Shown: positions 1 to 9,574, numbered from the stretch's first letter. The stretch: 64,000 bases of DNA from Sphingobacterium sp. GVS05A (GCF_019969845.1 NZ_JAHXYR010000012.1:106733-170732); one strand, 5' to 3'. Program-made: numbers and translations. Notes: generated from the sequence alone by a model not told the origin.

Positions 1-378
1 TATACTTTCGCATTTTCGGGCGGTGTGCGAAAACAGATGCGCCGATTGAATGTTTACGGTTTTCTTGGGCCGGGAATAGGCTTGACAAGTGAGCCCCGTG
101 CGAATGTGATAGCTGATCAGAAACTGGTTAAGATGGAAAATATAAATCGTTTTAACCTATCCAGTAAACTAGGTGCTGGAGCTGACTACAAATTCAATGG
201 TTTTTTTCTTGGATTGGAGTTAGGGTACTTACATAATTTCCGAAAAATACAGGATACGCCGGTCAATATTTTTACTGTGATGATCGGTCTGAAATCAGAT
301 ATCACACAAATTGGTGACAGGGTGATCGATGTGATCGGAATAGACGGCTCTATCAGTGGAAAAAAAGAGAAAAAATAA
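1..378 (+). CDS. Outer-membrane beta-barrel protein, C-terminal part (cut by window edge)
   Basis: The frame is open from the first base, so the gene begins outside the window; only about 125 C-terminal residues are visible. They alternate short polar turns with aromatic/glycine-rich strands (for example GAGADYKFNGFFLGLELGY), as in small Bacteroidota outer-membrane barrels of the PorT-like type. The protein ends in a lysine-rich tail (SGKKEKK), not the terminal aromatic residue usual for barrels, so the last strand may lie before residue 100. The stop lies 5 bp from the stop of the convergent YihY gene. The function is unknown beyond a likely outer-membrane location. Confidence 0.55.
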   Translation, partial: YTFAFSGGVRKQMRRLNVYGFLGPGIGLTSEPRANVIADQKLVKMENINRFNLSSKLGAGADYKFNGFFLGLELGYLHNFRKIQDTPVNIFTVMIGLKSDITQIGDRVIDVIGIDGSISGKKEKK

Positions 379-383
379 TGTGA

Positions 384-1385
384 CTACTTTAAGACTTGGA
401 TTGTATCTCCGATATGGGCTTCAGCATCAGAACCCATTTTCTTGACTTTTTCTGTTTGTTCAACAGCAACAGCAAATGCGGACGGAACGATGCCCGCTCC
501 AAATTTGATCGCATAAAACTTGGTAAACTCAGCTCCGAAGTAAAGTATTGCAGCGGAATAATAGATCCACAATAACATGATTATGATAGAACCTGCTGCA
601 CCGTAAAAGCTCGCCGTGGAGGAGAGGTTGAGGTAAATTGAAATTCCGTAGCGCCCCAGCATAAAAAGAAGCCCAGTGAAAATAGCCCCGCCGAGCATAT
701 CGCGGAATTTCACCTTGGCATCCGGTAAGAATGAGAAGATAAATCCAAACAGTATCACAATGACAGAAAACGTAATACCGGTATTTACCCAAGATATCAG
801 GGCAATCGGAATAATGGGGAAATAGGTCATGACCAGGTTGGTGACCGCGACAATAACCCCATTTATCATCAATGAAGCAATTAATAAGAAACCTAAAGCA
901 ATAACGATGGAAAAGGAAATTAGTCTATTGATGATTAATTTTAGCCAGCCTTTCTTAGGTTTAGGCTTAACTTTCCAGATATTGTTTATTGAATCCTGGA
1001 TATCGACAAATAAAGTCGTGGAGGAAAGGACCAAAGTAACAATACCGACTGTAATGCCTATATTGGATTTGTTTTCAAATGTAATTTTCTGAAGATAGGA
1101 TTGAATCTGCGTGGTCACACCCTGTCCAAAAAGTATCGTAACTTCGTTCAGTACTTCATCTTGTGCAGAAGAACCACTTTGAAGATGTTCACCATAAAAG
1201 AAACCGATACACCAAATGACGATCATTAACAACGGACCGATCGAAAAGATCGTATAATAGGCTAGCGATGCACTTTTTTTCATGCACTTATCATCATTGA
1301 ATCCGTTGAAGGCATCAATCATGACCTGCCAAATATTTTTCCAGTATCCGAATGTAAATAAATCTTTTAGTGTAACGTGCTTCAT
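384..1385 (-). CDS. YihY/virulence factor BrkB family membrane protein
   Basis: This is a 333-residue inner-membrane protein with about six hydrophobic segments. The N-terminal signature SASLAYYTIFSIGPLLMI (about residues 38-55) and the C-terminal SFYGAAGS...LLWIYYSAAILYFGAEFTKFYA (about 258-292) are the hallmarks of the YihY/BrkB family. The family was once called RNase BN but is a membrane protein of unclear role. A short cytosolic tail follows the last membrane segment. It starts 35 bp after the stop of the acyl-CoA ligase on the same strand, so the two are probably cotranscribed. Family assignment is firm; the physiological role is not known. Confidence 0.9.
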   Translation of the reverse strand: MKHVTLKDLFTFGYWKNIWQVMIDAFNGFNDDKCMKKSASLAYYTIFSIGPLLMIVIWCIGFFYGEHLQSGSSAQDEVLNEVTILFGQGVTTQIQSYLQKITFENKSNIGITVGIVTLVLSSTTLFVDIQDSINNIWKVKPKPKKGWLKLIINRLISFSIVIALGFLLIASLMINGVIVAVTNLVMTYFPIIPIALISWVNTGITFSVIVILFGFIFSFLPDAKVKFRDMLGGAIFTGLLFMLGRYGISIYLNLSSTASFYGAAGSIIIMLLWIYYSAAILYFGAEFTKFYAIKFGAGIVPSAFAVAVEQTEKVKKMGSDAEAHIGDTIQVLK

Positions 1386-1420
1386 AATAAGATCATCCGC
1401 TCCAATAATCGTGCAAATTG

Positions 1421-3187
1421 TTATTCTTGATTCTGCTCTACATACAATTTGTCGATGGCAGCTTCATTCTCTTTTAAAATAACTTTTCGTTTCAAACTCA
1501 ATTTTGGGGTCAATTGACCTTCATTTATTGACCATTCTTTTGGTAAAAGAATAAATTTCTTGACAATCTCCCAATGGCCAAAGTTACCTGATAATCGGTT
1601 TATTTCCTCTTGGTATTTCTGAACAACTTCGGAATTTTTGATAAGTTCTTCATTTGCACTGCTGGATATTCCTTTTTGAGCAGCCCATTTTGAAAGGACA
1701 TCAAAGGCAGGGACGATTAATGCACTTGGAAATTTGCGATTTTCGCCGATTACCATCACCTGGCCGATCAAGGTTGATTCCATTAACTTGTTTTCAATGG
1801 ACTGTGGTGCAATGTATTTTCCACCAGCTGTTTTAAACATCTCCTTCTTTCGATCGGTGATCTTTAAGAAACCATCCGTCGTAATTTCGCCAATATCTCC
1901 GGTTTTGAAGAAGCCATTTTCATCGAAAGCTTCTTTAGTAGCTTCCTCGTTTTGATAATAGCCAGTTGTAATACTAGGGCCTTTCACTAGTATCTCACCA
2001 TCTGATGCAATTTTTACTTCAAGGTTTTTAAGCGGTTTTCCGACTGTTCCAAATTTTAGTCCATTTGGTAAATAAGAGTTTACGGCAATAACAGGAGATG
2101 TTTCCGTCAATCCATATCCTTCAAGTACCTTAAGGTCAGCAGCCCAAAATATACGCGCTAAGCGCTCTTGAAGAGCCGCACCACCAGATACAATAATCTT
2201 AATATTACCTCCTAATGCTTCCTGCCATTTAGAAAAGATCAGCTTACGGGCAATACCCAGTTTAATCGAATAGAGCATGCCGTTTTTGCCTGGCTCCTGG
2301 AATTTTAGCCCTAAGTCTACCGCCCAGAAGAATAGCTTCTTTTTAATACCGGTCAGTGCCTTACCTTTTTCAATGATTTTGTCGTAGACTTTTTCCAGTA
2401 CACGTGGCACCGTTGTAAAGACATCTGGTTTTACATCGTTAATATCGGCAACTACATTATCCAGGGTTTCCGAAAAGTAAATTTGAATCCCCTTTGAATA
2501 ATACATATAGACAACCATGCGTTCGAAAATATGACACAACGGAAGAAAACTAAGTGCAGTTTTGAAATCTTCCCGTATCAGATAATTGCAGGCGGTGACA
2601 TTGCTATAGACATTTTTATGGGATAGGTAAACACCTTTGGGACGCCCTGTGGTGCCCGAGGTATAAATCAAGGTCAATAGATCATCTTCGGTAACGCTAT
2701 CGCGATGAGAGGACAGATCAGTCGTGTCTTCTTTTGCACTTGCAATTAACTCAGTTAGAGGAGTATGATTTTCAATCTGATCAAAGGTATATACCTGGGG
2801 TTGTATGCCATGTTCCTTGATCGCCTGCTCAATACGGGCTGTCAGGTCTTTGTTGCTTACAAATAACATTTTAACATCAGAATCGTTCACAATGAATGAA
2901 AGATCTTGAGTAGATAATGTAGGATAAAGGGGAACTGTTGCAAGTCCTATTTGATTGCAGGCAAAATCAACCAAGTTCCATTCCGGTCTATTACCGGACA
3001 TTATTCCGACACGATCCCCTTTCTTAAGCTCCAATTTCAATAGAGCCCTACTCAAGGAATCAATTGCATCTGTATATTCTTTGGTGGAGTAAGTTTTCCA
3101 GTTGCCACTGGAGTCTCTGCCCGCAACCATAATGTCCTTTGCGTATTTTTCTTTATATAAGGTTATAAAGTCAAAAATTCTGCCCAT
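1421..3187 (-). CDS. Long-chain acyl-CoA synthetase (AMP-forming ligase, FadD15-like)
   Basis: This 588-residue protein of the ANL superfamily should activate fatty acids to acyl-AMP and then acyl-CoA. Visible motifs are the phosphate-binding loop YTSGTTGRPKG (175-185), YGLTETSP (358-365), the TGD motif (429-431) and GGKYIAP with the catalytic lysine near residue 457. Length and the KEMFKTAGGKYIAPQ context match the long-chain (FadD15/FAA-type) group rather than acetyl-CoA synthetase. No membrane segment or signal peptide is visible, so it is likely cytosolic or peripherally membrane-bound. It is probably the first gene of a two-gene unit with the YihY protein. Exact chain-length preference cannot be read from the sequence. 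Confidence 0.92.
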   Translation of the reverse strand: MGRIFDFITLYKEKYAKDIMVAGRDSSGNWKTYSTKEYTDAIDSLSRALLKLELKKGDRVGIMSGNRPEWNLVDFACNQIGLATVPLYPTLSTQDLSFIVNDSDVKMLFVSNKDLTARIEQAIKEHGIQPQVYTFDQIENHTPLTELIASAKEDTTDLSSHRDSVTEDDLLTLIYTSGTTGRPKGVYLSHKNVYSNVTACNYLIREDFKTALSFLPLCHIFERMVVYMYYSKGIQIYFSETLDNVVADINDVKPDVFTTVPRVLEKVYDKIIEKGKALTGIKKKLFFWAVDLGLKFQEPGKNGMLYSIKLGIARKLIFSKWQEALGGNIKIIVSGGAALQERLARIFWAADLKVLEGYGLTETSPVIAVNSYLPNGLKFGTVGKPLKNLEVKIASDGEILVKGPSITTGYYQNEEATKEAFDENGFFKTGDIGEITTDGFLKITDRKKEMFKTAGGKYIAPQSIENKLMESTLIGQVMVIGENRKFPSALIVPAFDVLSKWAAQKGISSSANEELIKNSEVVQKYQEEINRLSGNFGHWEIVKKFILLPKEWSINEGQLTPKLSLKRKVILKENEAAIDKLYVEQNQE

Positions 3188-3288
3188 ATCACTTGAGTTT
3201 ATTTGGTTATCACTATTGACTTAAATATAAAAAAAATATCAGAAATAAAGTTGGAGATATTGGGATTAATGTCATAACAAATTAAACA

Positions 3289-3320
3289 TTGTGTCGTTAT
3301 AGCTGTAATTGTTACTTTTG
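3289..3320 (+). promoter_or_regulatory. Bacteroidota-type promoter for the 3357 barrel gene
   Basis: TTG (3289-3291), a 21-nt spacer and TACTTTTG (3313-3320) match the TTTG/TAnnTTTG consensus. The -7 box lies 36 nt before the ATG of the downstream barrel gene. Confidence 0.5.
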
Positions 3321-3356
3321 AAAGATATAAAGTAGAGTATAAAGCGTTCAATTTTT

Positions 3357-3857
3357 ATGAGAAAAATATTTTTGGCTGTCGGTGGAATGCTGATGTTTGG
3401 TGCGTTATCCAATAAAGCTGTAGCTCAGTTGGATAATAGAGGCGCTATTGGTGGGCGGTTTGGTTCTGCTCAGGGGATTACTTATCGTCATACACTTAAT
3501 TCAAACCACGCATTGGAAGGTATTATGAGTATTCAAAGCAATTCTGATTTCCGCCGGTTTCGTGTTGTCGGATTGTATGAGATTTACAAACCTTTAGCGA
3601 CTGGTCTAAATTGGTACTATGGTTTTGGTGGAAGTATCGGGTCGTACAAAGAAAAAGACAAAATTATAAATGGTCAACGTCAATCGTTCGACTCACATCT
3701 TAATTTAAGTATAGACGGTATTGTCGGAATAGAGTATAATATTCCACAAGCCCCATTTCAGATTTCATTGGATGTAAAACCTTATTTTGATTTTCTGAAT
3801 GAATCCAGCATCAAGATATTTGATCCTATTGGATTTTCGGTAAGATATAAGTTTTAA
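3357..3857 (+). CDS. Small secreted outer-membrane barrel protein
   Basis: The product is 166 residues. It begins with a clear Sec signal peptide (MRKIFLAVGGMLMFGALS followed by NKAVAQ, likely cleaved near residue 23) and continues with alternating amphipathic strands rich in Gly, Tyr and Phe. It ends VRYKF, the terminal aromatic residue expected of an outer-membrane beta-barrel. It is about the size of an eight-stranded barrel and resembles the 158-residue protein at 37911-38387 in design. The gene stands alone with its own promoter and ends in a large palindromic terminator. Substrate or partner is unknown. Confidence 0.75.
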   Translation: MRKIFLAVGGMLMFGALSNKAVAQLDNRGAIGGRFGSAQGITYRHTLNSNHALEGIMSIQSNSDFRRFRVVGLYEIYKPLATGLNWYYGFGGSIGSYKEKDKIINGQRQSFDSHLNLSIDGIVGIEYNIPQAPFQISLDVKPYFDFLNESSIKIFDPIGFSVRYKF

Positions 3858-3864
3858 TATTGAG

Positions 3865-3896
3865 AGAAAGAGCAGAAATATATTTCTGCTCTTTCT
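3865..3896. terminator. Bidirectional terminator (32-bp perfect palindrome)
   Basis: The 16-nt arm 3865-3880 (AGAAAGAGCAGAAATA) is followed directly by its exact reverse complement 3881-3896. As RNA it folds to a 14-bp stem with an ATAT loop, with U-rich 3' arms in both directions. It separates the barrel gene from the convergent M61 peptidase gene. Confidence 0.75.
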
Positions 3897-3927
3897 GTTA
3901 AATGGCACATATTGACTAACGTTCACA

Positions 3928-5673
3928 TCAAGCCATCCAGATTTTTCCCAACAGTTCCTGCAGGAACGTTTGATCTTTAAGTGGACGGATTTCATGAATC
4001 TTCTTGTTATTTCTTCTGATCTGGACCGGTATCTCTCGAACCAGACCATCTCTTGCAATAAGGAAATTCAATATTTCACCATCAGTAGCATGTTGGATGA
4101 TAAAATCAATCTCCTTGTCTTTTAAATCAAGTCTGATATTATTGATTGCAATTAATTCATCTCTGACGTTTAAACCCGCATCGTAGGCACCCGTCCCTTT
4201 TTCAACAGTTGCAACACTGATTACACCATCTGTTTTGTTGGTTGTGATACCCAAGGTTAATGTGTCATTATCTTTGTTGGTATCCACAATTTCGTATCCT
4301 ACCAAATTAAAATAAGCGTTGTAATCGAGTTCGCCATCCTGATGCGCAGCCTGGAATATATCATCCAGCGAGGTCCCGGCAATATGCTCCGCTAGGCTCT
4401 GAAACTCTTTTTCTTCAAAGCCACGGTCAAGTTTTAAGAAAAATTCTTCATAAGCAGCACGTATGATGTCATCCAATTTGATTTTTCCATCTGTAGCAGC
4501 TATTACTTTGATATCAAGCAGGGCACTAAGCATAGCCCCTTTGTTATAATAAGAAATGGCCGAATTAATGGTATTTTCATCTGGTCTATAATATTTGATC
4601 CAGGTATCGAAGCTTGATGCAGCCGCAGATTGTATCTCATGTCCCGGACGGTTTAATATAATATTGAAATCATTGGCCAATAATGAAAGGTATTCCTTTT
4701 CATCATAGAACCCACAGCGTTTGATGATTAAATTGTCATAATAGGAGGTAACCCCTTCCATAATCCATAATCCTGTGGTATAGTTCTCCTCATCGTAATC
4801 AAATGGACCCAATGCTTTTGGGCGAAGGCGCTTGACATTCCAAAGGTGAAAATATTCATGGGCCACGAGGCTCAGATATGTTTTGTAGCTGTGTTCATTG
4901 CGATAGGCATTTCTCGAAGCTCCCAGTACAGTGGAGTTAAGGTGTTCAAGGCCGCCACCACCAGATTGGTAGTTGTGTGTGATAATGACATAACGTTTGT
5001 TGGGGTTTGATCCCCAAATACGGGTTTCTTCTTCCACAATACGTGTAATGTCTGCGGTAAGACGCTCTTTGTCATAAGAGCCACCACCCACCATCGCACA
5101 CTCATGTTCTACTCCTGCAGCATGAAACTTCCAAATATCCTGGTTACCTACTTCAATCGGACTGTCATATAAAACATCAAAGTTGGGCGCATGAAAGGTA
5201 TGTTGTGTTAACCATTCAAGTCCTGTTGATATACTTTTCCAGGTTTCTTTTGGCACAATAACGATGGTCGAAGGGACATCAAGATAACCTTCAATATGTA
5301 GGAATGTTGCTGTTGGGACGATAAATGCGTGGTCGCTGTCGAAAAAATTTGTACGGACAGAGACCTCAAAGCCATATACCGAATAGTGTACATCGATCTG
5401 ATCCAGTACATCTGTCGTAATGCGCCAGGTATTTTTTGATATTTTGCTGAAGGGAATGGGATTTCCATTGGCATCGACAGGTTTAAATCGTTCTACATTT
5501 TTTGCATATTCACGAATTAAATAAGAACCTGGTGACCAGACTGGCATCTTTAGATCGACATAGGGTTGATTGAGTTTTTTGAGGCTCATTTTTACGTCAA
5601 TGTAATGAGCTTGTACTTCTGGAAATGATACCTCAAAGTTTATTGTGGGTACATTTAAATGGTCACTGTCCAT
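3928..5673 (-). CDS. M61 family glycyl aminopeptidase with PDZ domain
   Basis: This 581-residue zinc metallopeptidase carries the M61 catalytic motif HEYFH at 272-276 with the downstream glutamate in WIMEGVTSYYD (Glu306). It also has the family GGGGLEHLNS motif (238-247) just upstream. An N-terminal beta-domain precedes the catalytic domain, and a PDZ-like domain occupies about residues 460-545 (GTGAYDAGLNVRDELIAINN). No signal peptide is visible at the chosen ATG, so a cytosolic location is likely. Known M61 members release N-terminal glycine or acidic residues; the specificity here is not established. It is transcribed alone, divergently from the BadF-type kinase. Confidence 0.93.
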   Translation of the reverse strand: MDSDHLNVPTINFEVSFPEVQAHYIDVKMSLKKLNQPYVDLKMPVWSPGSYLIREYAKNVERFKPVDANGNPIPFSKISKNTWRITTDVLDQIDVHYSVYGFEVSVRTNFFDSDHAFIVPTATFLHIEGYLDVPSTIVIVPKETWKSISTGLEWLTQHTFHAPNFDVLYDSPIEVGNQDIWKFHAAGVEHECAMVGGGSYDKERLTADITRIVEEETRIWGSNPNKRYVIITHNYQSGGGGLEHLNSTVLGASRNAYRNEHSYKTYLSLVAHEYFHLWNVKRLRPKALGPFDYDEENYTTGLWIMEGVTSYYDNLIIKRCGFYDEKEYLSLLANDFNIILNRPGHEIQSAAASSFDTWIKYYRPDENTINSAISYYNKGAMLSALLDIKVIAATDGKIKLDDIIRAAYEEFFLKLDRGFEEKEFQSLAEHIAGTSLDDIFQAAHQDGELDYNAYFNLVGYEIVDTNKDNDTLTLGITTNKTDGVISVATVEKGTGAYDAGLNVRDELIAINNIRLDLKDKEIDFIIQHATDGEILNFLIARDGLVREIPVQIRRNNKKIHEIRPLKDQTFLQELLGKIWMA

Positions 5674-5885
5674 GAAAAATAATTTTAGTATGCGCTTACA
5701 AAATTAAAAGTATCTTATGCTTAAATCAAACAAAAAAGTATTTTATTGGTTCTTCATTAGTTCATTATACCCGTCGAATTCTGACTGATTCAAAAAGTTT
5801 CATTAGATTGTAAAGATGTCACATAAGAAATCCAAGATACATATTTTCTTTAAGAATCGTCGTTTCAGTTTGGAGGTAATTTTTG

Positions 5886-5893
5886 TATATTTG
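5886..5893 (+). promoter_or_regulatory. -7 promoter box (TATATTTG) upstream of the kinase gene
   Basis: TATATTTG matches TAnnTTTG exactly and lies 40 nt before the start codon. The nearest TTTG (5869-5872) is only 13 nt upstream, so the -33 element is uncertain. Confidence 0.4.
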
Positions 5894-5932
5894 ATACACT
5901 AGTTTATAAGGGGAAAATAATCAAGAATTTGT

Positions 5933-6799
5933 ATGATCTTAGTTGTTGATAGTGGCTCGTCAAAGTCGGATTGGAAATTGGAATTGCCTGATAGTGCTCC
6001 TATTTCGTTCAGTACAAATGGACTCAATCCTTTTTTCGTTAATGAAAAAGAAATCACACGGGTTATTAAAGAAATACCTGAAATAATACCCTATGCTGAC
6101 GAGGTTACAGAGCTTTATTTTTTTGGAGCGGGCTGTATTACCCCTGATCGTCGTGAAATGGTTTCAAATGCATTGACCCCTTTGTTTGAAAATGCCTATA
6201 TCGCAGTTGAGAACGATCTTTTTGGTAGTGCTTTAGCGACCTGTGGTAATAAAAAAGGATATGTAGCTACACTTGGTACGGGATCGGATCTTAGCTTTTT
6301 TGATGGTGAGGAGCTCATGGCCTCCCACAATGGTAATGGTTATGTGCTGGGAGACGAGGGTTCGGGCGCTTACTTCGGTAAAAAGCTCCTACGCTTATTT
6401 TTATATGGGCGCATGCCAAAAGATCTGAACGAGAAATTCGCCGTTAAATACCGTATAAATAAAGAGGTTGTTATAAAAAATGTGTACCAGAAAGAACGGC
6501 CAAATGCTTTTTTAGCCTCCTTTGCGCCATTTATGTCTGATAATATTACCCATCCATTTATTATTGATCTGGTAAAAGGTGGTTTTGAAGAGTTTGTTCA
6601 GGCCTCTATTTTGACTTATGCAGATTATACACAGTATGAGTGCCACTTTGTTGGCTCAATTGCTTATAGCTTTGATTTGTTATTGCGTGAAGTGTGTGAG
6701 GCACATCAGATCAAGGTCGGAACAATACTAAAGTCACCTATTAACGAATTGTTTAGTGCGGTGCTAGAAAGAGAGAGTAACTCATTGTTGAGTCTTTAA
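5933..6799 (+). CDS. BadF/BadG/BcrA/BcrD-type ATPase, N-acetylglucosamine kinase-like
   Basis: The 288-residue product belongs to the ASKHA (actin/hexokinase) fold. It shows the phosphate-1 motif VVDSGSSKSDWKL at the N-terminus and a second glycine-rich motif (ATLGTGSDLSFF, about 105-116). The VLGDEGSGAYFGKKLL segment is typical of N-acetylglucosamine kinases of the BadF family. It most likely phosphorylates an amino sugar such as GlcNAc in cell-wall recycling; this is family-based inference. It lies 11 bp upstream of a glutathione peroxidase gene and ends before a shared terminator, suggesting one transcript. Confidence 0.85.
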   Translation: MILVVDSGSSKSDWKLELPDSAPISFSTNGLNPFFVNEKEITRVIKEIPEIIPYADEVTELYFFGAGCITPDRREMVSNALTPLFENAYIAVENDLFGSALATCGNKKGYVATLGTGSDLSFFDGEELMASHNGNGYVLGDEGSGAYFGKKLLRLFLYGRMPKDLNEKFAVKYRINKEVVIKNVYQKERPNAFLASFAPFMSDNITHPFIIDLVKGGFEEFVQASILTYADYTQYECHFVGSIAYSFDLLLREVCEAHQIKVGTILKSPINELFSAVLERESNSLLSL

Positions 6800-6810
6800 A
6801 TTAAATAAAT

Positions 6811-7335
6811 ATGATCGTAGCAACTATTATGGTGTACATGTCAATGTTATTTGGCAACCCCGAAATTTATAATTTCACTTTTAAGACGCTGGAAGGGCAA
6901 GAGGTGAAAATGTCTGATTTCAAAGGAAAGAAGATATTGATTGTCAATACAGCTTCTAAATGTGGTTTTACGAAACAGTATAAGGACCTGGAAGAACTAC
7001 ACAAGACATTTGGTGACAAATTGGTTATCATTGGTTTTCCAGCGAACAACTTTGGACAACAAGAACCAGGCTCCAATACAGAGATTCAGGAATTCTGTGA
7101 ACAGAACTATGGAGTAGATTTTTTAATGGCTGAAAAAGTAGAAGTCAAAGGAGATCAGATTTCGCCTTTATTTAAATATCTGATTACACAGGAAAATCCC
7201 GATTTTACCGGCGATATTAAATGGAATTTTGAAAAATTCCTGATCGACGAAAATGGTAAATTGGTACATCGCTTTCGATCAGCGACCAATCCATTGGATC
7301 CAGCGATCGTCAACTGGGTGGGAAAAAAGAAATAA
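6811..7335 (+). CDS. Glutathione peroxidase family protein
   Basis: This 174-residue thiol peroxidase has the thioredoxin fold. The peroxidatic cysteine is Cys51 in NTASKCGFTKQY, with the family tetrad completed by Gln84 (FGQQEPGSN) and Trp138-Asn139 (KWNFEKF). A cysteine, not selenocysteine, is present, as usual in bacteria. The first 15 residues (MIVATIMVYMSMLFG) are hydrophobic and could be a short anchor or a mis-set start; an internal Met at residue 12 would give the usual family length of about 160. In vivo these enzymes generally use thioredoxin and reduce hydroperoxides. Second gene of a probable two-gene unit. Confidence 0.93.
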   Translation: MIVATIMVYMSMLFGNPEIYNFTFKTLEGQEVKMSDFKGKKILIVNTASKCGFTKQYKDLEELHKTFGDKLVIIGFPANNFGQQEPGSNTEIQEFCEQNYGVDFLMAEKVEVKGDQISPLFKYLITQENPDFTGDIKWNFEKFLIDENGKLVHRFRSATNPLDPAIVNWVGKKK

Positions 7336-7356
7336 GTAAAAGCGAGAAATAAAGCT

Positions 7357-7391
7357 ATACCCCCAAATAGTGTTCATCTATTTGGGGGTAT
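7357..7391 (+). terminator. Rho-independent terminator after glutathione peroxidase
   Basis: A perfect 14-bp stem (7357-7370 with 7378-7391) has a 7-nt loop and runs into five T residues on the plus strand. It ends the kinase/peroxidase unit. Confidence 0.85.
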
Positions 7392-7520
7392 TTTTATGGA
7401 TGAAGGACAAGGGTATGATTCTGAATGTGTTCCAACTCCTCGGTTTATTAGACCCTTTTTTCGAAGTTGAAAATAAACGGTTGAAAATAGAAATTGCAAA
7501 ACTTTTTAATGAATTTTAAC

Positions 7521-8657
7521 CTATTTTATATACGTGTCATATAAGGCGCGGATGCAGTCTTTGAGTAGCGGATTAAAATTTTCGCTATCAGGTATGTCGC
7601 AACCATTGGTGATCACTACAAATCCATATTTTTTCACAGGATTGAAAAACATTGCACTGTATAAGCCATATGCAGAGCCCGTATGTCCCGTTAATGTAAC
7701 ACCTGGAATTACCGTATTTTCATTCATAATAGCGAGACCATACCCTGCATCGCTATTAACAGCTGTTTGCATGATCTTTGCATATTTTTTATCTAGTATT
7801 TTGTTCCCGTTACCCATCCCATAGTTCATATGCATAAGCATATATTTTGCAAGATCGAGTGTCGATATCTTCATACCACCAGTCGGGGAGAGTACAGGAG
7901 TCGTATAACCCAATTGATAAGCTGCAAGTTCATCACGTCTTGGTGCGTATGCATTCGGTTCTTCGATAATATTAGCTTTGTTATCGAATGAATATAAAGG
8001 GACTAATCTCAAATGATCCAGTGAGTCAACACAATATCCACCATAAAGATTCAATGGTTTGAGAATGTTTTTGGAGATGTAGCTGTCAAAACGCATCTGC
8101 GTCAATTTTTCCAATACAGCTCCTGCCATATTAAAATTTAGATTACAATACTGATATTGGCTGCCTGGTGTATAATTATTATAAGAACTTTTCCAATTCG
8201 GATTTTTGGTTGGATTGATCACATCCAGATTAAAATAACCGTTTTGATCGTTAATGCTCGAGGTGTGAGAAAGTATCATCCGTAGGGTTATTCTTACCTC
8301 GGGATAGTTTGGATTTCTAATCGGAAAACCGATAAGATCTCCGAAATCATCATCTAAAGAACATCGACCCTGTTTTAAAAGCTGCATAAGAGAGGTAGCG
8401 GTAAACGACTTTGATATGGAAGCGATCCGAAAGATATCATTGTCATTTAGCGAAGTCTTGTCCTTAATATTTTTGTAGCCATAATTCTTATGAAAATAAA
8501 TCTGGTTGTTTTTTACAAGTACTACACTAAGTCCTATTGCTTGATATCGTTGCATAATAGTTTGCAATCGTTGGTCAATTTCTGAAGTCTCCTGTCCGAA
8601 CAGTAATACGGGGAGTAACAGCGCTAAGTGAAAGAGGGTAATGATAGTCTTTTTCAT
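7521..8657 (-). CDS. Class C beta-lactamase-like serine hydrolase
   Basis: The 378-residue protein has an N-terminal signal peptide ending at about FGQET (residue 20), so it is exported to the periplasm or envelope. It carries the three motifs of the beta-lactamase/DD-peptidase fold: SISK (Ser80, Lys83), YCN (Tyr170-Asn172) and HTG (325-327). This family covers DD-peptidases, esterases and some beta-lactamases. HTG in place of KTG is common in the esterase/peptidase branch, so beta-lactam resistance should not be assumed. The gene lies 35 bp downstream of a LysR regulator on the same strand and may share its transcript. Confidence 0.88.
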   Translation of the reverse strand: MKKTIITLFHLALLLPVLLFGQETSEIDQRLQTIMQRYQAIGLSVVLVKNNQIYFHKNYGYKNIKDKTSLNDNDIFRIASISKSFTATSLMQLLKQGRCSLDDDFGDLIGFPIRNPNYPEVRITLRMILSHTSSINDQNGYFNLDVINPTKNPNWKSSYNNYTPGSQYQYCNLNFNMAGAVLEKLTQMRFDSYISKNILKPLNLYGGYCVDSLDHLRLVPLYSFDNKANIIEEPNAYAPRRDELAAYQLGYTTPVLSPTGGMKISTLDLAKYMLMHMNYGMGNGNKILDKKYAKIMQTAVNSDAGYGLAIMNENTVIPGVTLTGHTGSAYGLYSAMFFNPVKKYGFVVITNGCDIPDSENFNPLLKDCIRALYDTYIK

Positions 8658-8692
8658 GGTGTGTACGTGAACAAAATAATCAGGGTTGGTTA

Positions 8693-9574
8693 TTAGCCTT
8701 TATTGAATTTAAGATATTCTTTTTGAATACATTGAATAAATTCAGCGAGAGCACTATTCTTACTTTTTATATTCGAAACCAAAATTACCTCTGTTTTACT
8801 ATCTGTGTCATCAAGTTTGAGGATTTTCAATTTTAGATGTGGATACTGTTTTATCGTGGATGCCGGGACAACAGCCAAACCTAATCCCTGAGAAACAAGT
8901 TCGAGGATAGAAGACATGGAGTTGCTTTGGTGTACAATCTTGGGTTCAAACCCCATGCGATTACAGGTATTGATTGTTAGGCGATGATATTCAGAAGCAT
9001 ATTTTTGATTGAAAGAGATAAAATTTTCATTGAAAAAATTGATGTTCTTGAAGTCTACTTCCGTGGAACCAGCAATAACCATCGGGTCTTCGAATAAGGT
9101 AGTGATAAGGAGTTCGCTCGCGTAAATAGGTGCACGCATAATGCCGAGATCCAGTTTTCCATTTTCCAACGCAGCTTTTTGTTTTTGTGTTGATGTCTCA
9201 AACAAACTGACCCTTAGATAGGGGAATTTTTGTTGAATCCGTTTCAATACCGTTGCCAACATCTGTTTTGGTGTGGAACTGATATAACCCAACTTAAATT
9301 CACCTGAAATATTGTTATGGATCTGTTTTGTGATCGTTTTGCTATGCTCTAAATTTTGAAGTATTTCAACAACCTCTTCCAAAAAGTATTTACCGGCTTC
9401 GGTCAGTTCCACCCTTTTGTTCGTTCTGAAAAAGAGTATAACGCCCAGCTCATCTTCAAGATCTTTGATTTGTCTGCTTAGAGGAGGTTGGGACATAAAT
9501 AACCGCTCAGCAGCCCTTCCGAAGTGGAGTTCCTCGGCTACTGTTTTGAAATAAATAAGATGTCGGATTTCCAT
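8693..9574 (-). CDS. LysR family transcriptional regulator
   Basis: The product is about 293 residues. The chosen start gives MEIRHLIYFKTVAEELHFG, the standard LysR N-terminus; an in-frame ATG ten codons earlier (9604) is less likely. The winged helix-turn-helix spans about residues 18-37 (AAERLFMSQPPLSRQIKDLE), followed by a linker helix and a periplasmic-binding-protein-like effector domain (SGEFKLGYISSTPKQ onward). The ligand is unknown. It precedes the serine hydrolase on the same strand and faces a methyltransferase gene across a 197-bp divergent region containing an inverted repeat. Confidence 0.92.
   Translation of the reverse strand: MEIRHLIYFKTVAEELHFGRAAERLFMSQPPLSRQIKDLEDELGVILFFRTNKRVELTEAGKYFLEEVVEILQNLEHSKTITKQIHNNISGEFKLGYISSTPKQMLATVLKRIQQKFPYLRVSLFETSTQKQKAALENGKLDLGIMRAPIYASELLITTLFEDPMVIAGSTEVDFKNINFFNENFISFNQKYASEYHRLTINTCNRMGFEPKIVHQSNSMSSILELVSQGLGLAVVPASTIKQYPHLKLKILKLDDTDSKTEVILVSNIKSKNSALAEFIQCIQKEYLKFNKG

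Noticed and set aside
384..1385. YihY protein as ribonuclease BN
   Set aside because: The RNase BN label for this family was a historical misassignment; the protein is an integral membrane protein without nuclease motifs.
7521..8657. Serine hydrolase as an antibiotic-resistance beta-lactamase
   Set aside because: The HTG motif and general layout fit the wider esterase/DD-peptidase family; resistance cannot be inferred.
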